Shown: piece after piece, positions 24,228-33,331 of the stretch
How the letters are laid out: each line of letters begins with the position of its first letter
How positions within the stretch are numbered: the stretch's first letter is position 1
Notes under the pieces: model-generated
The model's input: only the letters and a program-made list of their open reading frames with translations
Told to the model about the DNA's origin: nothing
Database searches by the model: none
Program-made: the position numbers and the translations under genes
Assembly: GCF_020733705.1 (NCBI RefSeq)
Contig: NZ_JAJFZM010000009.1
Location: 1-64,000 of the forward strand
Reading direction: 5' to 3'
Length of the DNA: 64,000 nt
Origin: Nocardia australiensis
Lineage (GTDB): Bacteria > Actinomycetota > Actinomycetes > Mycobacteriales > Mycobacteriaceae

Positions 24228-25469
24228 ATGAGTTCGATTGCGCCTGCACTGCGCAGCGCCCGGATCGCGAACTCTGTCGCGTTCGGGTTGCAGGGCTTCT
24301 TCTTCGCTGTGGTGTTGACCGAATTGCCCCAGCAGAAGGAGCGGTTCGGTCTATCCGACGGATGGATCGTGGGGGCGGTGGTACTGGTTTCACTGCTCGC
24401 GGGTGCCGGCACTGTCGCCGCCGAACAGCTCGCGCTGCGCTGGTCGAGCCGCACCACACTGCGTATCGGCCTACTCGCGATCACGATCACCGGCTGCGGC
24501 CTGGCCATGGCGCCGAACAAGATCGTGGTGCTTGTGGCGCTCGGGTGCTATGGGATCGCGGTCGGCATTGTCGACGCCAGCACCAATATGCAGGCGGTGT
24601 TCATCCAGCACGGCTACGGCACGTTCATCCTGGCGTCGTTCTATGCGGCCTGGAGCGCCGGATCGATCGGCGGTGCGTTGTTCGTATCCGGATGCGAGGC
24701 CATGGAGGTCACGCTGCGCGAATCCGTGCTGACAGCGGCGGGCATCGTGCTTGCGCTCGGAGCGTTGCTCGGTCCGCGGCTATTGGGCAGCGACGAGGCG
24801 GAGGCCGAACCGTCCCCGCCCGGCAGCGAACCCACAGCATCCAACCCGCCGGAATCCGCGGGCACGGTCGCGCTATCGGCATATCTCGCGTTCGGCATCG
24901 CGATGGCGCTAGTGTTCGCGATCGATCTCGCCGTCGGCAACTGGTCGGCGCTGTATCTGACCGACGACCTGCTGGCCACCTCGGCAACCGGCGCGCTCGC
25001 GCTCGCCGCGTATCAGGGCACCTCGCTGATTGCCCGGCTCACCGGGGATATCCTGGTGCGACGCTTCGGACCGCGCCGGGTGGTTCAGGTCGCCGCCGCG
25101 ATCGGCGTGGCCGGGCTGACTGTGGTAGTCGCCGCGCCGGTTCCGGTGGTCGCGATTATCGGTTTCATGATCGCGGGCCTCGGCATGCCGGTCATCGCGC
25201 CGCTGTGTTTCAGCGAGGCAGGACAGCTCACCAGCGGACGCGCACTCGACGCGCTCATGGCGCGACTGAATCTGTTCAACTACGCGGGCACACTGCTCGG
25301 TGGCGGGTTGGTCGGTGCGATCGCGGCGGGCTTCGGTCACCGTGTCGGATTCGCGATTCCGCTGCTGTTCGCCGCGATTCTGATCGCGCTCGCCCGCGTA
25401 TTCCATTCTCGTTCCGAAGCGGGTTCCTTCCGCGCGGCGGGCAGTGATCATGCTGTACTGGACGGATGA
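24228..25469 (+). CDS. MFS transporter
   Basis: A 413-residue membrane protein with 12 predicted helices and a hydrophilic central loop (EAEAEPSPPGSEPTAS, about residues 188-203). VGNWSALYLTDDL and QGTSLIARLTGDILVRRFG are typical of the FucP/YbjJ-like group of major facilitators. The substrate is unknown. The start ATG 24228 follows TACTCT by seven bases, so leaderless expression is possible. It overlaps the acetyltransferase gene by ATGA. Confidence 0.85.
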   Translation: MSSIAPALRSARIANSVAFGLQGFFFAVVLTELPQQKERFGLSDGWIVGAVVLVSLLAGAGTVAAEQLALRWSSRTTLRIGLLAITITGCGLAMAPNKIVVLVALGCYGIAVGIVDASTNMQAVFIQHGYGTFILASFYAAWSAGSIGGALFVSGCEAMEVTLRESVLTAAGIVLALGALLGPRLLGSDEAEAEPSPPGSEPTASNPPESAGTVALSAYLAFGIAMALVFAIDLAVGNWSALYLTDDLLATSATGALALAAYQGTSLIARLTGDILVRRFGPRRVVQVAAAIGVAGLTVVVAAPVPVVAIIGFMIAGLGMPVIAPLCFSEAGQLTSGRALDALMARLNLFNYAGTLLGGGLVGAIAAGFGHRVGFAIPLLFAAILIALARVFHSRSEAGSFRAAGSDHAVLDG

Positions 25470-26005
25470 GCAACATCCCAGTCACCGTCGACCGGGCCGG
25501 ACTGTGGGACGCCGAGGCCCTCAGTGACGTTGCGGCCGCGACCTTTCCACTTGCCTGCCCACCCAACGCCACCGTCGACGACATCGACATTTTCATCAGC
25601 GATGTCTTGTCCGGCGAGCGCTTCGGCGAATACCTGACCGATCCCACCCGGACCGTACTCAAGGCCGTCGCGGACGATGACATCGTCGGCTATGCGATGT
25701 TGCACGTCGGGGTTCCGGCCGACCCCGAGGTCGCCGAGGCAGTGAATCTGCACCCGGTCATCGAGATCAGCAAGATGTATGTGCTGCCAGGCCACCACGG
25801 CAGCGGGGTGTCAAAGGCCCTGATGCTTGCCGCCCTGCAACGCGCTCGGGCCGTCGGCGCCGCAGGCGTGTGGCTCGGGGTCAACCAGGACAACATTCGC
25901 GCTCAGCGCTTCTACGCCAAGCACGGATTCACTCCGGTCGGCACCAAAACCTTCCATGTCGGCAATCAACTGCACAACGACTTCGTCATGCGGCTGGTGT
26001 TCTGA
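25466..26005 (+). CDS. GNAT family N-acetyltransferase
   Basis: A 179-residue acetyltransferase. The acetyl-CoA site shows as ISKMYVLPGHHGSGVSKALM and the C-terminal beta strand and helix as WLGVNQDNIRAQRFYAKHGF. The acceptor is unknown. It is translationally coupled to the MFS transporter, a pairing often seen where a compound is both modified and exported, but no substrate can be named. Confidence 0.9.
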   Translation: MSNIPVTVDRAGLWDAEALSDVAAATFPLACPPNATVDDIDIFISDVLSGERFGEYLTDPTRTVLKAVADDDIVGYAMLHVGVPADPEVAEAVNLHPVIEISKMYVLPGHHGSGVSKALMLAALQRARAVGAAGVWLGVNQDNIRAQRFYAKHGFTPVGTKTFHVGNQLHNDFVMRLVF

Positions 26006-26006
26006 C

Positions 26007-26220
26007 TCATTTCACGAAGTCCACCAGGGCGTTATGGAAGCCAGGGGCGATCACGGCCATCAGATGGTCGCCGGGCACCACGTTCAGGGTGCCGCCGGAC
26101 AGCGCGGCGGCCGGCCGCTCGGGTTCGGCGGCGAACAGGTCAGCGGCGCACGCCAGGACCAGGGTCGGCGCGGTGACCGCGGCCGGAGTCGTGATCGGTT
26201 CGGTGGCCCAACACAGCTCA
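26007..26220 (-). pseudogene. Alpha/beta hydrolase C-terminal remnant
   Basis: The minus-strand frame reads ITTPAAVTAPTLVLACAADL, then GGTLNVVPGDHLMAVIAPGF and LVDFVK before TGA. This is the last 70 residues of an alpha/beta hydrolase, including the strand before the acidic residue and the catalytic His loop (PGDHLMA). No start or upstream domain exists; the stop of the phosphatase gene lies at its left-hand beginning. It is a truncated copy, unrelated by position to the remnant at 15396. Confidence 0.6.
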
Positions 26221-27012
26221 GGCCAGTAACTTTGCCTTCAGTGCGGCAACGTCGGTTGCGGACAGTTTCAGGCCGTCGCGCACGTAATTGTCGAAACTGC
26301 CATAGGTCTGGTCGGCCTGGTCGAATGCGGCGTCGAGCCACGGCTGCTGGACACTGTTGAGTGGATCGTTCGCGCTCGCGTTGCGGTACCGGTTGGACAG
26401 CAGGTAGTCCTGGTTCACAGTGTCCCGGTCGACTCCGAGGATGCTCAGCAGCACCGCAGCCGTCCAGCCGGTGCGATCCTTGCCCGCGGTGCAGTGGAAC
26501 AGCACCGCGCCGTCATCGGTGTCGATGATGTCGCGCAGCACCGAGGCGAACGCCTCGCTGGCGCCCGGCGCGGTGATGAACGCACGATAGAGGTCGTCAC
26601 CGCCGGTCAACGTGGTGAGTAGCGTCTGGGGCGGCGCCTGACCGATGACATCAGCGGTGTGCACGGTCGCGCCTGCAGGCACCTTGTCGGGACCGATGGC
26701 GCGTTCGAACGCGGTACGCAGATCGTCCACATACCGAACCTGACGCTGGGTCAGGCTGGTGAGATCGGCGGACGTCGCGTTGTTGAGTTGGCCGGTGCGG
26801 TACACCAGACCGGTGCGCACCGATCGACCGTCGACGGTGCGGTAGCCGCCCACGTCCCTGGCATTCTGAACGCCCTGCAGGTTCAGTGAGCGATCGAACG
26901 CCGCGGCCGACGCGCTGGGCTGGTCGGCGACCGCCACACCGGCCACCGGCCCGAAGGCCACGGCGAGGCCGGCGGCAATTGCCACCGGACCACGAACCGA
27001 ACGACTGACCAT
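26218..27012 (-). CDS. Secreted tyrosine/phosphoinositide phosphatase (PtpB-like)
   Basis: A 264-residue protein. The signal peptide (residues 1-30, ending GVAVAD) is followed by LQGVQNARDVGGYRTVDGR and the P-loop HCTAGKDRTGW (Cys174 nucleophile, Arg180). This is the Y_phosphatase3 family that includes M. tuberculosis PtpB, a secreted phosphatase acting on phosphotyrosine and phosphoinositides in host cells. General acid Asp is probably in the region around 140. It lies directly downstream of zapE (14-base gap) but seems functionally separate. Confidence 0.9.
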   Translation of the reverse strand: MVSRSVRGPVAIAAGLAVAFGPVAGVAVADQPSASAAAFDRSLNLQGVQNARDVGGYRTVDGRSVRTGLVYRTGQLNNATSADLTSLTQRQVRYVDDLRTAFERAIGPDKVPAGATVHTADVIGQAPPQTLLTTLTGGDDLYRAFITAPGASEAFASVLRDIIDTDDGAVLFHCTAGKDRTGWTAAVLLSILGVDRDTVNQDYLLSNRYRNASANDPLNSVQQPWLDAAFDQADQTYGSFDNYVRDGLKLSATDVAALKAKLLA

Positions 27013-27026
27013 GACTGGTGCTCCTA

Positions 27027-28046
27027 TCAGGCCGCGGCGGCTTCGAAACGTGACAGCGCCAGCAGTCGCGAAATGGCGCGCAGATACTTCTTGCGATAAC
27101 CGCCCTCGAGCATTTCCGGCGAGAAGATCTCGTCGAGCTTGGCACCCGACACGGTCACCGGAATGCTCGCGTCGTAGAGCCTGTCGGCCAGCACCACGAT
27201 CCGCAACGCAACCGCCTGGTCGTCGACCTGGTGCACGTTCGAGATGAACACCGCGTTGACGCCGGAGATCAGCGCACCGTACTTCGACGGGTGCAGGGTG
27301 CTCAGGTGCTTCAGCAGCGCTTCGAATTCGTCGAGTGTGGAACCCGGTGTGGCAGCGGCCCTTTCGCTCAGCGACTCCGGCGACATCGGTTCCGGCGCTG
27401 GCGGCAGATCGCGATGACGGTAGTCGGGTCCGTCGACTCGAACGGCCTCGAATATGGAACCGAGCTTCTTGATCTCGCGCAGGAAGTCCTGCGCGGCGAA
27501 GCGGCCCTCACCCAACTGACCCGGCAGCGTGTTGGAGGTCGCCGCGATGGAGACCCCGCGCGCTGACAGCTCGGTCAGCAGCCGGGAGACGAGCATGGTG
27601 TCGCCGGGGTCGTCGAGTTCGAATTCGTCGATGCACAGCACGCTGTTGGCCGCGAGCCGCTCGACGGCGTTGTTGAAGCCGAGTGCGCCAACGAGATTGG
27701 TGACCTCACCGAAGGTTCCGAACGACTTCGGCGTCGGCGCGTTGTGGAAGATCGAGGCAAGCAAGTGGGTCTTGCCGACACCGAAGCCACCGTCGAGGTA
27801 GAGCCCAGCTCCGCTGATCGGCTTCTTCTTGCCGAACAGGCTCTTCTTGTTGGCGGCCTGGTGAATCTTGGCGACCTGACCGGCGAAATCCTCGGCCTTG
27901 CCAACCGCCGCCGCTTGGCTCGGCTCCTCGGGGTCGGGAATGTAGGAGGCGAAACTGACCTCGTCGAACATGGGCGGGGGCACCATCTGGGCGACCAATT
28001 GGTCTGCCGGAACCTCCGGATGGCGCTCGACAAGGCGTTCTTGCAT
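27027..28046 (-). CDS. zapE: Cell division protein ZapE (AFG1-like ATPase)
   Basis: A 339-residue P-loop ATPase of the AFG1/ZapE family. The Walker A is DGGFGVGKTHLLAS, the Walker B is LCIDEFELDDPGDT, and sensor-like SIAATSNTLPGQLGEGRF follows. ZapE associates with the Z ring in bacteria and AFG1 with protein quality control in mitochondria. It corresponds in position to Rv2670c of M. tuberculosis. It is divergent from the RibD-like reductase with only 35 bases between the starts. Confidence 0.93.
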   Translation of the reverse strand: MQERLVERHPEVPADQLVAQMVPPPMFDEVSFASYIPDPEEPSQAAAVGKAEDFAGQVAKIHQAANKKSLFGKKKPISGAGLYLDGGFGVGKTHLLASIFHNAPTPKSFGTFGEVTNLVGALGFNNAVERLAANSVLCIDEFELDDPGDTMLVSRLLTELSARGVSIAATSNTLPGQLGEGRFAAQDFLREIKKLGSIFEAVRVDGPDYRHRDLPPAPEPMSPESLSERAAATPGSTLDEFEALLKHLSTLHPSKYGALISGVNAVFISNVHQVDDQAVALRIVVLADRLYDASIPVTVSGAKLDEIFSPEMLEGGYRKKYLRAISRLLALSRFEAAAA

Positions 28047-28081
28047 AGACGGAGCCTAATGACGTGGTGTGATGTTGTTTC

Positions 28082-28846
28082 ATGCAGCGTATCCGCAATG
28101 CGATCCAGCTCACAGGTCTGAGCCAGGGCGAGCTCGCCGACCTGTACTCCTACCCCGCGCAACTCGACGCGCCCTGGGTCCGAGCCAATTTCATATCCAG
28201 CATCGACGGCGCGGCAACCAGCGGCGGGCTGTCAGAAGGGCTCGGCACTCCCGCGGACAAAACGGTGTTCCTGATACTGCGCGAGCTCGCGGACGTCATC
28301 CTCGTCGGTGCCGGCACCGTGCGCGCGGAAAACTACGGCGGCGCCCACACCGATCCACCGCGACGCCGCAGTCTCTACGATCGCGGACTCGGCGGAGAAC
28401 GCGACGGCGCGCCACCACCGATCGCGGTGCTCACCGCGAGCGCCTCGGTCGAACCCGGCTCACGCCTGTGCACGGACGCGACCGTCCCGCCACTGATCAT
28501 CACGACCGCCGCCGCACCGCAAGAGCGCAAACAACGGCTCACCGACGCGGGCGCACGGGTCATCGAGGCGGGCGATATCGCGGTGACTCCGAAGGCGTTG
28601 CTGCGCACGCTCGACGAACTCGGCCTGCGTCGCGTGCTGTGTGAGGGCGGCCCGCATCTGTTCGGTGAAATGCTCGAGGCCGACGCCGTCGACGAGCTGT
28701 GCCTGACCACCGCGCCGATGCTCGTCGGTGGCGCCGGCCGTCGAATTTCCCTGTCCGCACACGACTTCCGCACCCTGATGGCGCGTAAGCACATCCTGCT
28801 CGACGACGACGGCACGGTCCTCACCCGTTGGGTCCGCCGCCGTTGA
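28082..28846 (+). CDS. RibD C-terminal-type pyrimidine reductase
   Basis: A 254-residue NADPH-dependent reductase. WVRANFISSIDGAATSGGLS and DVILVGAGTVRAENYG mark the dihydrofolate-reductase-like fold of RibD C-terminal domains, and RVLCEGGPHLFGEM is the conserved ligand loop. There is no deaminase domain. The M. tuberculosis orthologue by position is Rv2671, annotated RibD, which can supply dihydrofolate-reductase-like activity. It may act in riboflavin or folate metabolism. TGATGT lies just before the ATG, so the mRNA may be leaderless. Confidence 0.88.
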   Translation: MQRIRNAIQLTGLSQGELADLYSYPAQLDAPWVRANFISSIDGAATSGGLSEGLGTPADKTVFLILRELADVILVGAGTVRAENYGGAHTDPPRRRSLYDRGLGGERDGAPPPIAVLTASASVEPGSRLCTDATVPPLIITTAAAPQERKQRLTDAGARVIEAGDIAVTPKALLRTLDELGLRRVLCEGGPHLFGEMLEADAVDELCLTTAPMLVGGAGRRISLSAHDFRTLMARKHILLDDDGTVLTRWVRRR

Positions 28847-28954
28847 CCCGCGAGAGACCAGAACTCCGTCGGCTCCGGGCGACGTGGCCACCCAGACGTG
28901 GCCATCTACGGCCGCTTTGTGAAACAACAGCCGGAACCTGGCAGGGTGTAACGC

Positions 28955-30511
28955 ATGCGCTGGACTCGGGCCGTCGTGGCGGCCTCGACACTCTCGATCA
29001 TGATCGCCGGATGCGGTGCGGGCCCCTCCGATCGCCCAGGCGTTGCCGTCGAGCGCGCGCCCGCTGTAGGGGGGCCCGCCACCACCTCGGCTGCGGCGGC
29101 GCCGCCACAGGCCGAGAAACCCAAGACCGATCTCAGTTGGCGCGACTGCACCACGCCGACGGTCGATCTACTCGGCCTCGGCCCGGCACCGGCCGGGCTG
29201 GTCCTCGAATGCGCCGAATACTCGACCCCGATCGACGGGTCGGGCGGTGTGCTCGGCAGCTTCCGCACTGGCGCGATGCGGGCCCGGCTGCCGCAAACCC
29301 CGGCCGACGCCGCCCCGTTGGTGCTCACCTCCGGCTCGGATCGCTCCTCCTCCGCCACGCTGGCCGGGCTCGCCGTCGGGCCGGCGGGCGGGCTGCTGAC
29401 CACCCGTCCGATCGTCGCAGTGGACCGGCGCGGCCTCGGCACCTCGCAACCTATCGACTGTCTGCCACCCGAGATACGCAGTGGTCTGGCCGACAACGCC
29501 CAATTCGCTCCCGGCGCAGGTGATCCCGCCGAGGCGGTCACCGAATTCAGCCAGGACGCCGTGATCGCCTGCCGAGATTTCCTGCATCCCTACGAAGGCA
29601 CCTTCGACGCGCCGCACGCCGCCGACGACATCGAGCAACTGCGCAAACAGTGGCAGGTCGACCACATCGATCTACTCGGCAGCGGTAACGGCGCCAAGGT
29701 CGCGCTCAGCTACGCCCGCCGGTACGGCGACCACCTCTCGCGCCTGGTCCTCGACTCCCCGGAGGCGATCGGCGCCGACGCGACCACCCGCGCCGAACAG
29801 CAGGTCCAGGGCGCCGAGGCGGCTCTGACCGCATTCGCCCAGCGCTGCACGGGGATCTATTGTTCGCTCGGCGCCAACCCGCGCGCCGCGATCAACGACC
29901 TGGTCAACCGGGCGAGCATCGGCGAACTCGGCGATATCTCCGCGAACGCACTGTTGACGGGGATATCCGGCTTCCTCGGCAGCCCACGCGCCGATCAGAC
30001 CACCCACATCGCCGAACTAGCCGACGCGCTGTCGGCCGCGGACCGCGGTGACCGGGGCGCGCTCAACAACCTCATCCTGCGCGAATCCGCCGCTACCGCC
30101 GCCGACGGTCAATTCGTCAACCGCTGCACCGACAACCAGACACCGCCGAGCCCGACCCGGGCCAAGGAACTCAGCACCGAGTGGGGCCAGAAGTATCCGG
30201 TATTCGGTAAATCCGCTGCCATTGCCATGATGGACTGCGCCGCCTGGCCCGCGACCGACGCGCCGCCCATGCCGACCCAGCTCAATCTGCCAGTTCTCGT
30301 CCTGAGCGGGGTCGCCGACCCCGTGGTGGGTGACGGTGGAAAAGCGTCGGTCACCGGTGTGCTCGGCGCCGCGGGCGCTCGCCATGCCTCGATGACGTGG
30401 CACGGATGGGGCCATCCGGTCTTCAGCCATTCCGGGTGCGCGCAGCAGGCTCTACTCGCCTACCTGAAGGATGCCAAACTACCGGCGGACGCGACCGCGT
30501 GCCCCGCATAA
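28955..30511 (+). CDS. Lipoprotein alpha/beta hydrolase, TAP-like (Rv2672-like)
   Basis: A 518-residue protein. The signal and lipobox SIMIAGC put the lipidated Cys at residue 20. The hydrolase core follows, with VAVDRRGLGTSQPIDC (oxyanion region), VDHIDLLGSGNGAKVALSYA (nucleophile elbow), and the C-terminal TAP-type end NLPVLVLSGVADPVV and MTWHGWGHPVF with His. In the elbow the expected GxSxG reads GSGNG (242-246), with Gly where Ser is expected, so hydrolysis by the usual triad is doubtful. Position before aftC matches M. tuberculosis Rv2672. It probably acts on the outer face of the membrane. Confidence 0.88.
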   Translation: MRWTRAVVAASTLSIMIAGCGAGPSDRPGVAVERAPAVGGPATTSAAAAPPQAEKPKTDLSWRDCTTPTVDLLGLGPAPAGLVLECAEYSTPIDGSGGVLGSFRTGAMRARLPQTPADAAPLVLTSGSDRSSSATLAGLAVGPAGGLLTTRPIVAVDRRGLGTSQPIDCLPPEIRSGLADNAQFAPGAGDPAEAVTEFSQDAVIACRDFLHPYEGTFDAPHAADDIEQLRKQWQVDHIDLLGSGNGAKVALSYARRYGDHLSRLVLDSPEAIGADATTRAEQQVQGAEAALTAFAQRCTGIYCSLGANPRAAINDLVNRASIGELGDISANALLTGISGFLGSPRADQTTHIAELADALSAADRGDRGALNNLILRESAATAADGQFVNRCTDNQTPPSPTRAKELSTEWGQKYPVFGKSAAIAMMDCAAWPATDAPPMPTQLNLPVLVLSGVADPVVGDGGKASVTGVLGAAGARHASMTWHGWGHPVFSHSGCAQQALLAYLKDAKLPADATACPA

Positions 30512-30564
30512 CGCCATGATTCGGCGCGGCGGACAGGTCCCGGCAACCGTCAGGACCTGATCCG

Positions 30565-31920
30565 GTGTACCGTGCCCCAGTGTTACTTCGACAGCTCGAG
30601 CCACGCACCGCTCGTACTACCGCCGAAGCGATCAAATTCGCACTCTGGCCCCTGGCGGTCATGACCGTGCTCAACCGGGTCTTCATCAAGGCCGTCAACG
30701 GGTTCATCACCGATGATTTCGCGCCGGTCTACAAGGCGTCGAAGGCATTCCTCAACGGCCAACCGGTGTACACGGCAAACTTCGACTCGGTCGATCCGCA
30801 CTACCTGTACCCACCGAGCGGCACGCTGATGATCGCCCCGCTGGCCATCATCGACCCGGAGAAGTCGCGCTGGTGCTTCATCCTGTTGAACGCGATCGCC
30901 ATCCTCATCGCGTGGTACCTGCTGTTGAAGCTGTTCAAGTTCACCCTGTCCTCGATCGCAGCGCCAGTGCTGCTGTTCGCGATGTTCATCTCCGAAACGG
31001 TCACCAACACACTGATTTTCACCAATGTCAACGGCTGTATCCTGCTGGCCGAGCTGTTGTTCATCCACCTGCTGCTGAGTCGGCGCGACCTATGGGCCGG
31101 GGCCGTACTCGGATTGAGCATCGCGGTGAAACCGACGCTCGCGCCACTGATCCTGATCGCGGCCGCGCGTGGACAGTGGCGGGTGTTCTATACCGCGATC
31201 GGCGTGCCGGTCGCGTTGACGGCTATCGCATGGCCGCTGTCGAAGGATGCGAGCAAATTCTTCACCCACACGGTCCGATACCTCGCGGAGTCCAGGGACT
31301 ACTTCAACAGCGCGGTCGTTGGAAACGCCGCCTACTACGGTCTGCCGGAGTGGATGACCTGGGGTGTGCGCATCGTCTTCGGCATCATGGTCGCCATCTC
31401 GCTGTGGCTGCTCTACCGCTACTACCGCGAGGACGAGCTGTTCTTCATAACTACCTCCTCCGGCGTGCTGATGACCGCGTGGTTCCTGCTCTCCTCGCTG
31501 GGGCAGATGTACTACTCGATGATGATGTTCCCGCTGCTGATGTCGGTGGTGCTGCGCAACTCGGTGATGCGCAACTGGCCGGCCTGGCTGGCGGTATTCG
31601 GATTCATGTCCTACGACAAATGGCTCTCGGATCGCTGGCAGGGCATCGGCCGAAACTTGGAATACCTCCGCATCACCTTCGGCTGGGGTCTGCTGCTCAT
31701 CGTGATCTTCTGCGTGCTCGGCGACCGCTATCTCGCCGCGCGACGCGACGGACGTCTGCAGTTCGGCATCGACCCCACTTGGGTGGATTCGGCGCCCGAA
31801 GCGCCCGATGAGCAGGGGCGAACCCCATTGTCACCGCGCCTCGACCCCGAAACCGCCGCGCCTGACGGCACCGAACGCGGCGAGATCCGGGCCGAACCAC
31901 CGGCGGGCGTGGTCAAGTAG
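30565..31920 (+). CDS. aftC: Alpha-(1->3)-arabinofuranosyltransferase AftC
   Basis: A 451-residue GT-C enzyme of the GT87/DUF2029 type. It has about 10-12 membrane helices, the catalytic acidic motif in the first outer loop (FITDDFAPVYKASKAFL) and VDPHYLYPPSGTLMIAP. The long hydrophilic C-terminal tail (FGIDPTWVDSAPEAPDE onward) is cytoplasmic. Orthologue by position and pattern of Rv2673, which adds alpha-1,3 branches of arabinofuranose in arabinogalactan and lipoarabinomannan from decaprenyl-phospho-arabinose. Start is GTG 30565; a GTG at 30580 is possible. Next to the TAP-like lipoprotein as in mycobacteria. Confidence 0.9.
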   Translation: MYRAPVLLRQLEPRTARTTAEAIKFALWPLAVMTVLNRVFIKAVNGFITDDFAPVYKASKAFLNGQPVYTANFDSVDPHYLYPPSGTLMIAPLAIIDPEKSRWCFILLNAIAILIAWYLLLKLFKFTLSSIAAPVLLFAMFISETVTNTLIFTNVNGCILLAELLFIHLLLSRRDLWAGAVLGLSIAVKPTLAPLILIAAARGQWRVFYTAIGVPVALTAIAWPLSKDASKFFTHTVRYLAESRDYFNSAVVGNAAYYGLPEWMTWGVRIVFGIMVAISLWLLYRYYREDELFFITTSSGVLMTAWFLLSSLGQMYYSMMMFPLLMSVVLRNSVMRNWPAWLAVFGFMSYDKWLSDRWQGIGRNLEYLRITFGWGLLLIVIFCVLGDRYLAARRDGRLQFGIDPTWVDSAPEAPDEQGRTPLSPRLDPETAAPDGTERGEIRAEPPAGVVK

Positions 31921-31967
31921 CGTCCCGGGGTGCGGCGACATCGGCGAAAACCTATTAGCGTGGAGCA

Positions 31968-32411
31968 ATGAGTTCTGACGCTGACACGACCCTGCCCGCG
32001 CCGCGCATCCAGCTGACGCCACAGGAGTGGAAGGCCAAGCTGAATCCCGAGGAGTACGCGGTGCTGCGGCAGGCCGCCACCGAACGCCCGTTCGTCGGCG
32101 AGTACACCGACACCAAGACCGAGGGTGTCTACACCTGCCGGGCGTGCGGGACCGAGTTGTTCCGCAGCACAGAGAAATTCGATTCCCATTGCGGCTGGCC
32201 GTCGTTCTTCGACCCGGCACAGTCCGAGGCGGTCATCCTGCGTTCCGACGACACGCTCGGCATGCGCCGAGTCGAAGTGCTGTGCGCGAACTGCCACAGC
32301 CACCTCGGCCACGTGTTCGAGGGCGAGGGGTACAACACGCCTACCGACAAGCGCTACTGCATAAACTCTGTCGCGCTGCGGCTGCACCCCTCGGACACCG
32401 CAGCAGAGTAG
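31968..32411 (+). CDS. msrB: Peptide-methionine (R)-S-oxide reductase MsrB
   Basis: A 147-residue cytoplasmic repair enzyme for methionine-R-sulfoxide. Two CxxC zinc motifs are seen (TCRACGTELF and LCANCHSHLG), with CGWPSFFDP and the catalytic Cys in DKRYCINSVALRL near the C terminus. Full length. It follows aftC by 48 bases as in M. tuberculosis (Rv2674). TATTAG lies nine bases before the ATG. A hairpin terminator follows and separates it from convergent hemQ. Confidence 0.96.
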   Translation: MSSDADTTLPAPRIQLTPQEWKAKLNPEEYAVLRQAATERPFVGEYTDTKTEGVYTCRACGTELFRSTEKFDSHCGWPSFFDPAQSEAVILRSDDTLGMRRVEVLCANCHSHLGHVFEGEGYNTPTDKRYCINSVALRLHPSDTAAE

Positions 32412-32427
32412 TCGGCTTTCGACGCTG

Positions 32428-32459
32428 ACCGGAAGGATACGTACAGACCTTCCGGTTTC
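32428..32459. terminator. Hairpin between convergent msrB and hemQ
   Basis: ACCGGAAGG (32428-32436) pairs with CCTTCCGGT (32448-32456), 9 bp with an 11-base loop, followed by TTC. It lies between the stops of the two convergent genes and can serve both. Confidence 0.65.
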
Positions 32460-32497
32460 GCATGCCCCCAATTTCTAGGGGTTGCGTTCCGGGTTCG

Positions 32498-33193
32498 TCA
32501 GGGGAGTGCGGCGATGAGCTTGTCCACCTCGACCCGTGGGCCGGTGTAGAACGGCACTTCCTCTCGCACATGCAGGCGAGCCTCGGTAGCTCGCAGATCA
32601 CGCATGAGATCCACAATGCGGTGCAATTCGGGCGCTTCGAAGGCAAGGACCCACTCGTAGTCGCCGAGTGCGAATGAGCTGACGGTGTTGGCACGCACAT
32701 CCGGGTAGGCGCGTGCGGCCTTGCCGTGGTCGGCGAGCATCTTGCGCCGCTCGTCGTCGGGCAGCAGATACCACTCATAGGACCGCACGAATGGGTAGAC
32801 GCAGATGTAGTTCCCGGCCTTCTCATCGGCCAGAAACGCCGGGATATGGCTCTTGTTGAACTCGGCGGGGCGATGCACGGCCACATTGCTCCACACCGGA
32901 GTACTGGCACGCCCCAACTCGGTGGTGCGGCGGAAATCCGCGTACGCGGCCTGCAGATCTTCGATCCGCTCGGCGTGCGTCCAGATCATGAAATCGGCGT
33001 CGGCGCGCAGCCCCGCGACGTCATAGATGCCGCGAACAACCACATCCCGATCACCGAGCCCATCGAAGAACGCCTGCGCGTCCGCGACAGCCTTGGCTCG
33101 CTCCTCCCCCAGCACACCCGGTTGAACCCGGAACACCGAGAACATCAGGTAACGAATGGTGGAGTTGAGGGCCTGATAGTCGAGTCTCGCCAT
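32498..33193 (-). CDS. hemQ: Hydrogen-peroxide-dependent heme synthase (coproheme decarboxylase) HemQ
   Basis: A 231-residue chlorite-dismutase-family protein that converts coproheme to heme b, the last step of the coproporphyrin-dependent route. The proximal His lies in FNKSHIPAFL, and GNYICVYPFVRSYEWYLL carries the conserved Tyr. DFMIWTHAERIEDLQAAYAD is the family signature. ATG 33193 is chosen; ATG 33202 is three codons upstream. It is downstream of hemE, the P-loop kinase and hemY on the same strand, the same set as Rv2678c-Rv2676c. Confidence 0.95.
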   Translation of the reverse strand: MARLDYQALNSTIRYLMFSVFRVQPGVLGEERAKAVADAQAFFDGLGDRDVVVRGIYDVAGLRADADFMIWTHAERIEDLQAAYADFRRTTELGRASTPVWSNVAVHRPAEFNKSHIPAFLADEKAGNYICVYPFVRSYEWYLLPDDERRKMLADHGKAARAYPDVRANTVSSFALGDYEWVLAFEAPELHRIVDLMRDLRATEARLHVREEVPFYTGPRVEVDKLIAALP

Positions 33194-33331
33194 AACATGC
33201 ATCGTGCCACTGTGGGAACACCGGAGCTCGACCAGGTCGCACCCGCGCGGCATCATCGAACCGATCGGCGCATGGATCCGGTGTTGCCGCGACATCCGGT
33301 GCTTATCTGGCGAGATGGCCGCTTCGTCGAG

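Noticed and set aside
32498..33295. Longer HemQ reading from 33295
   Set aside because: The added N-terminal 34 residues have no HemQ similarity; the family starts at MARLDYQALN.
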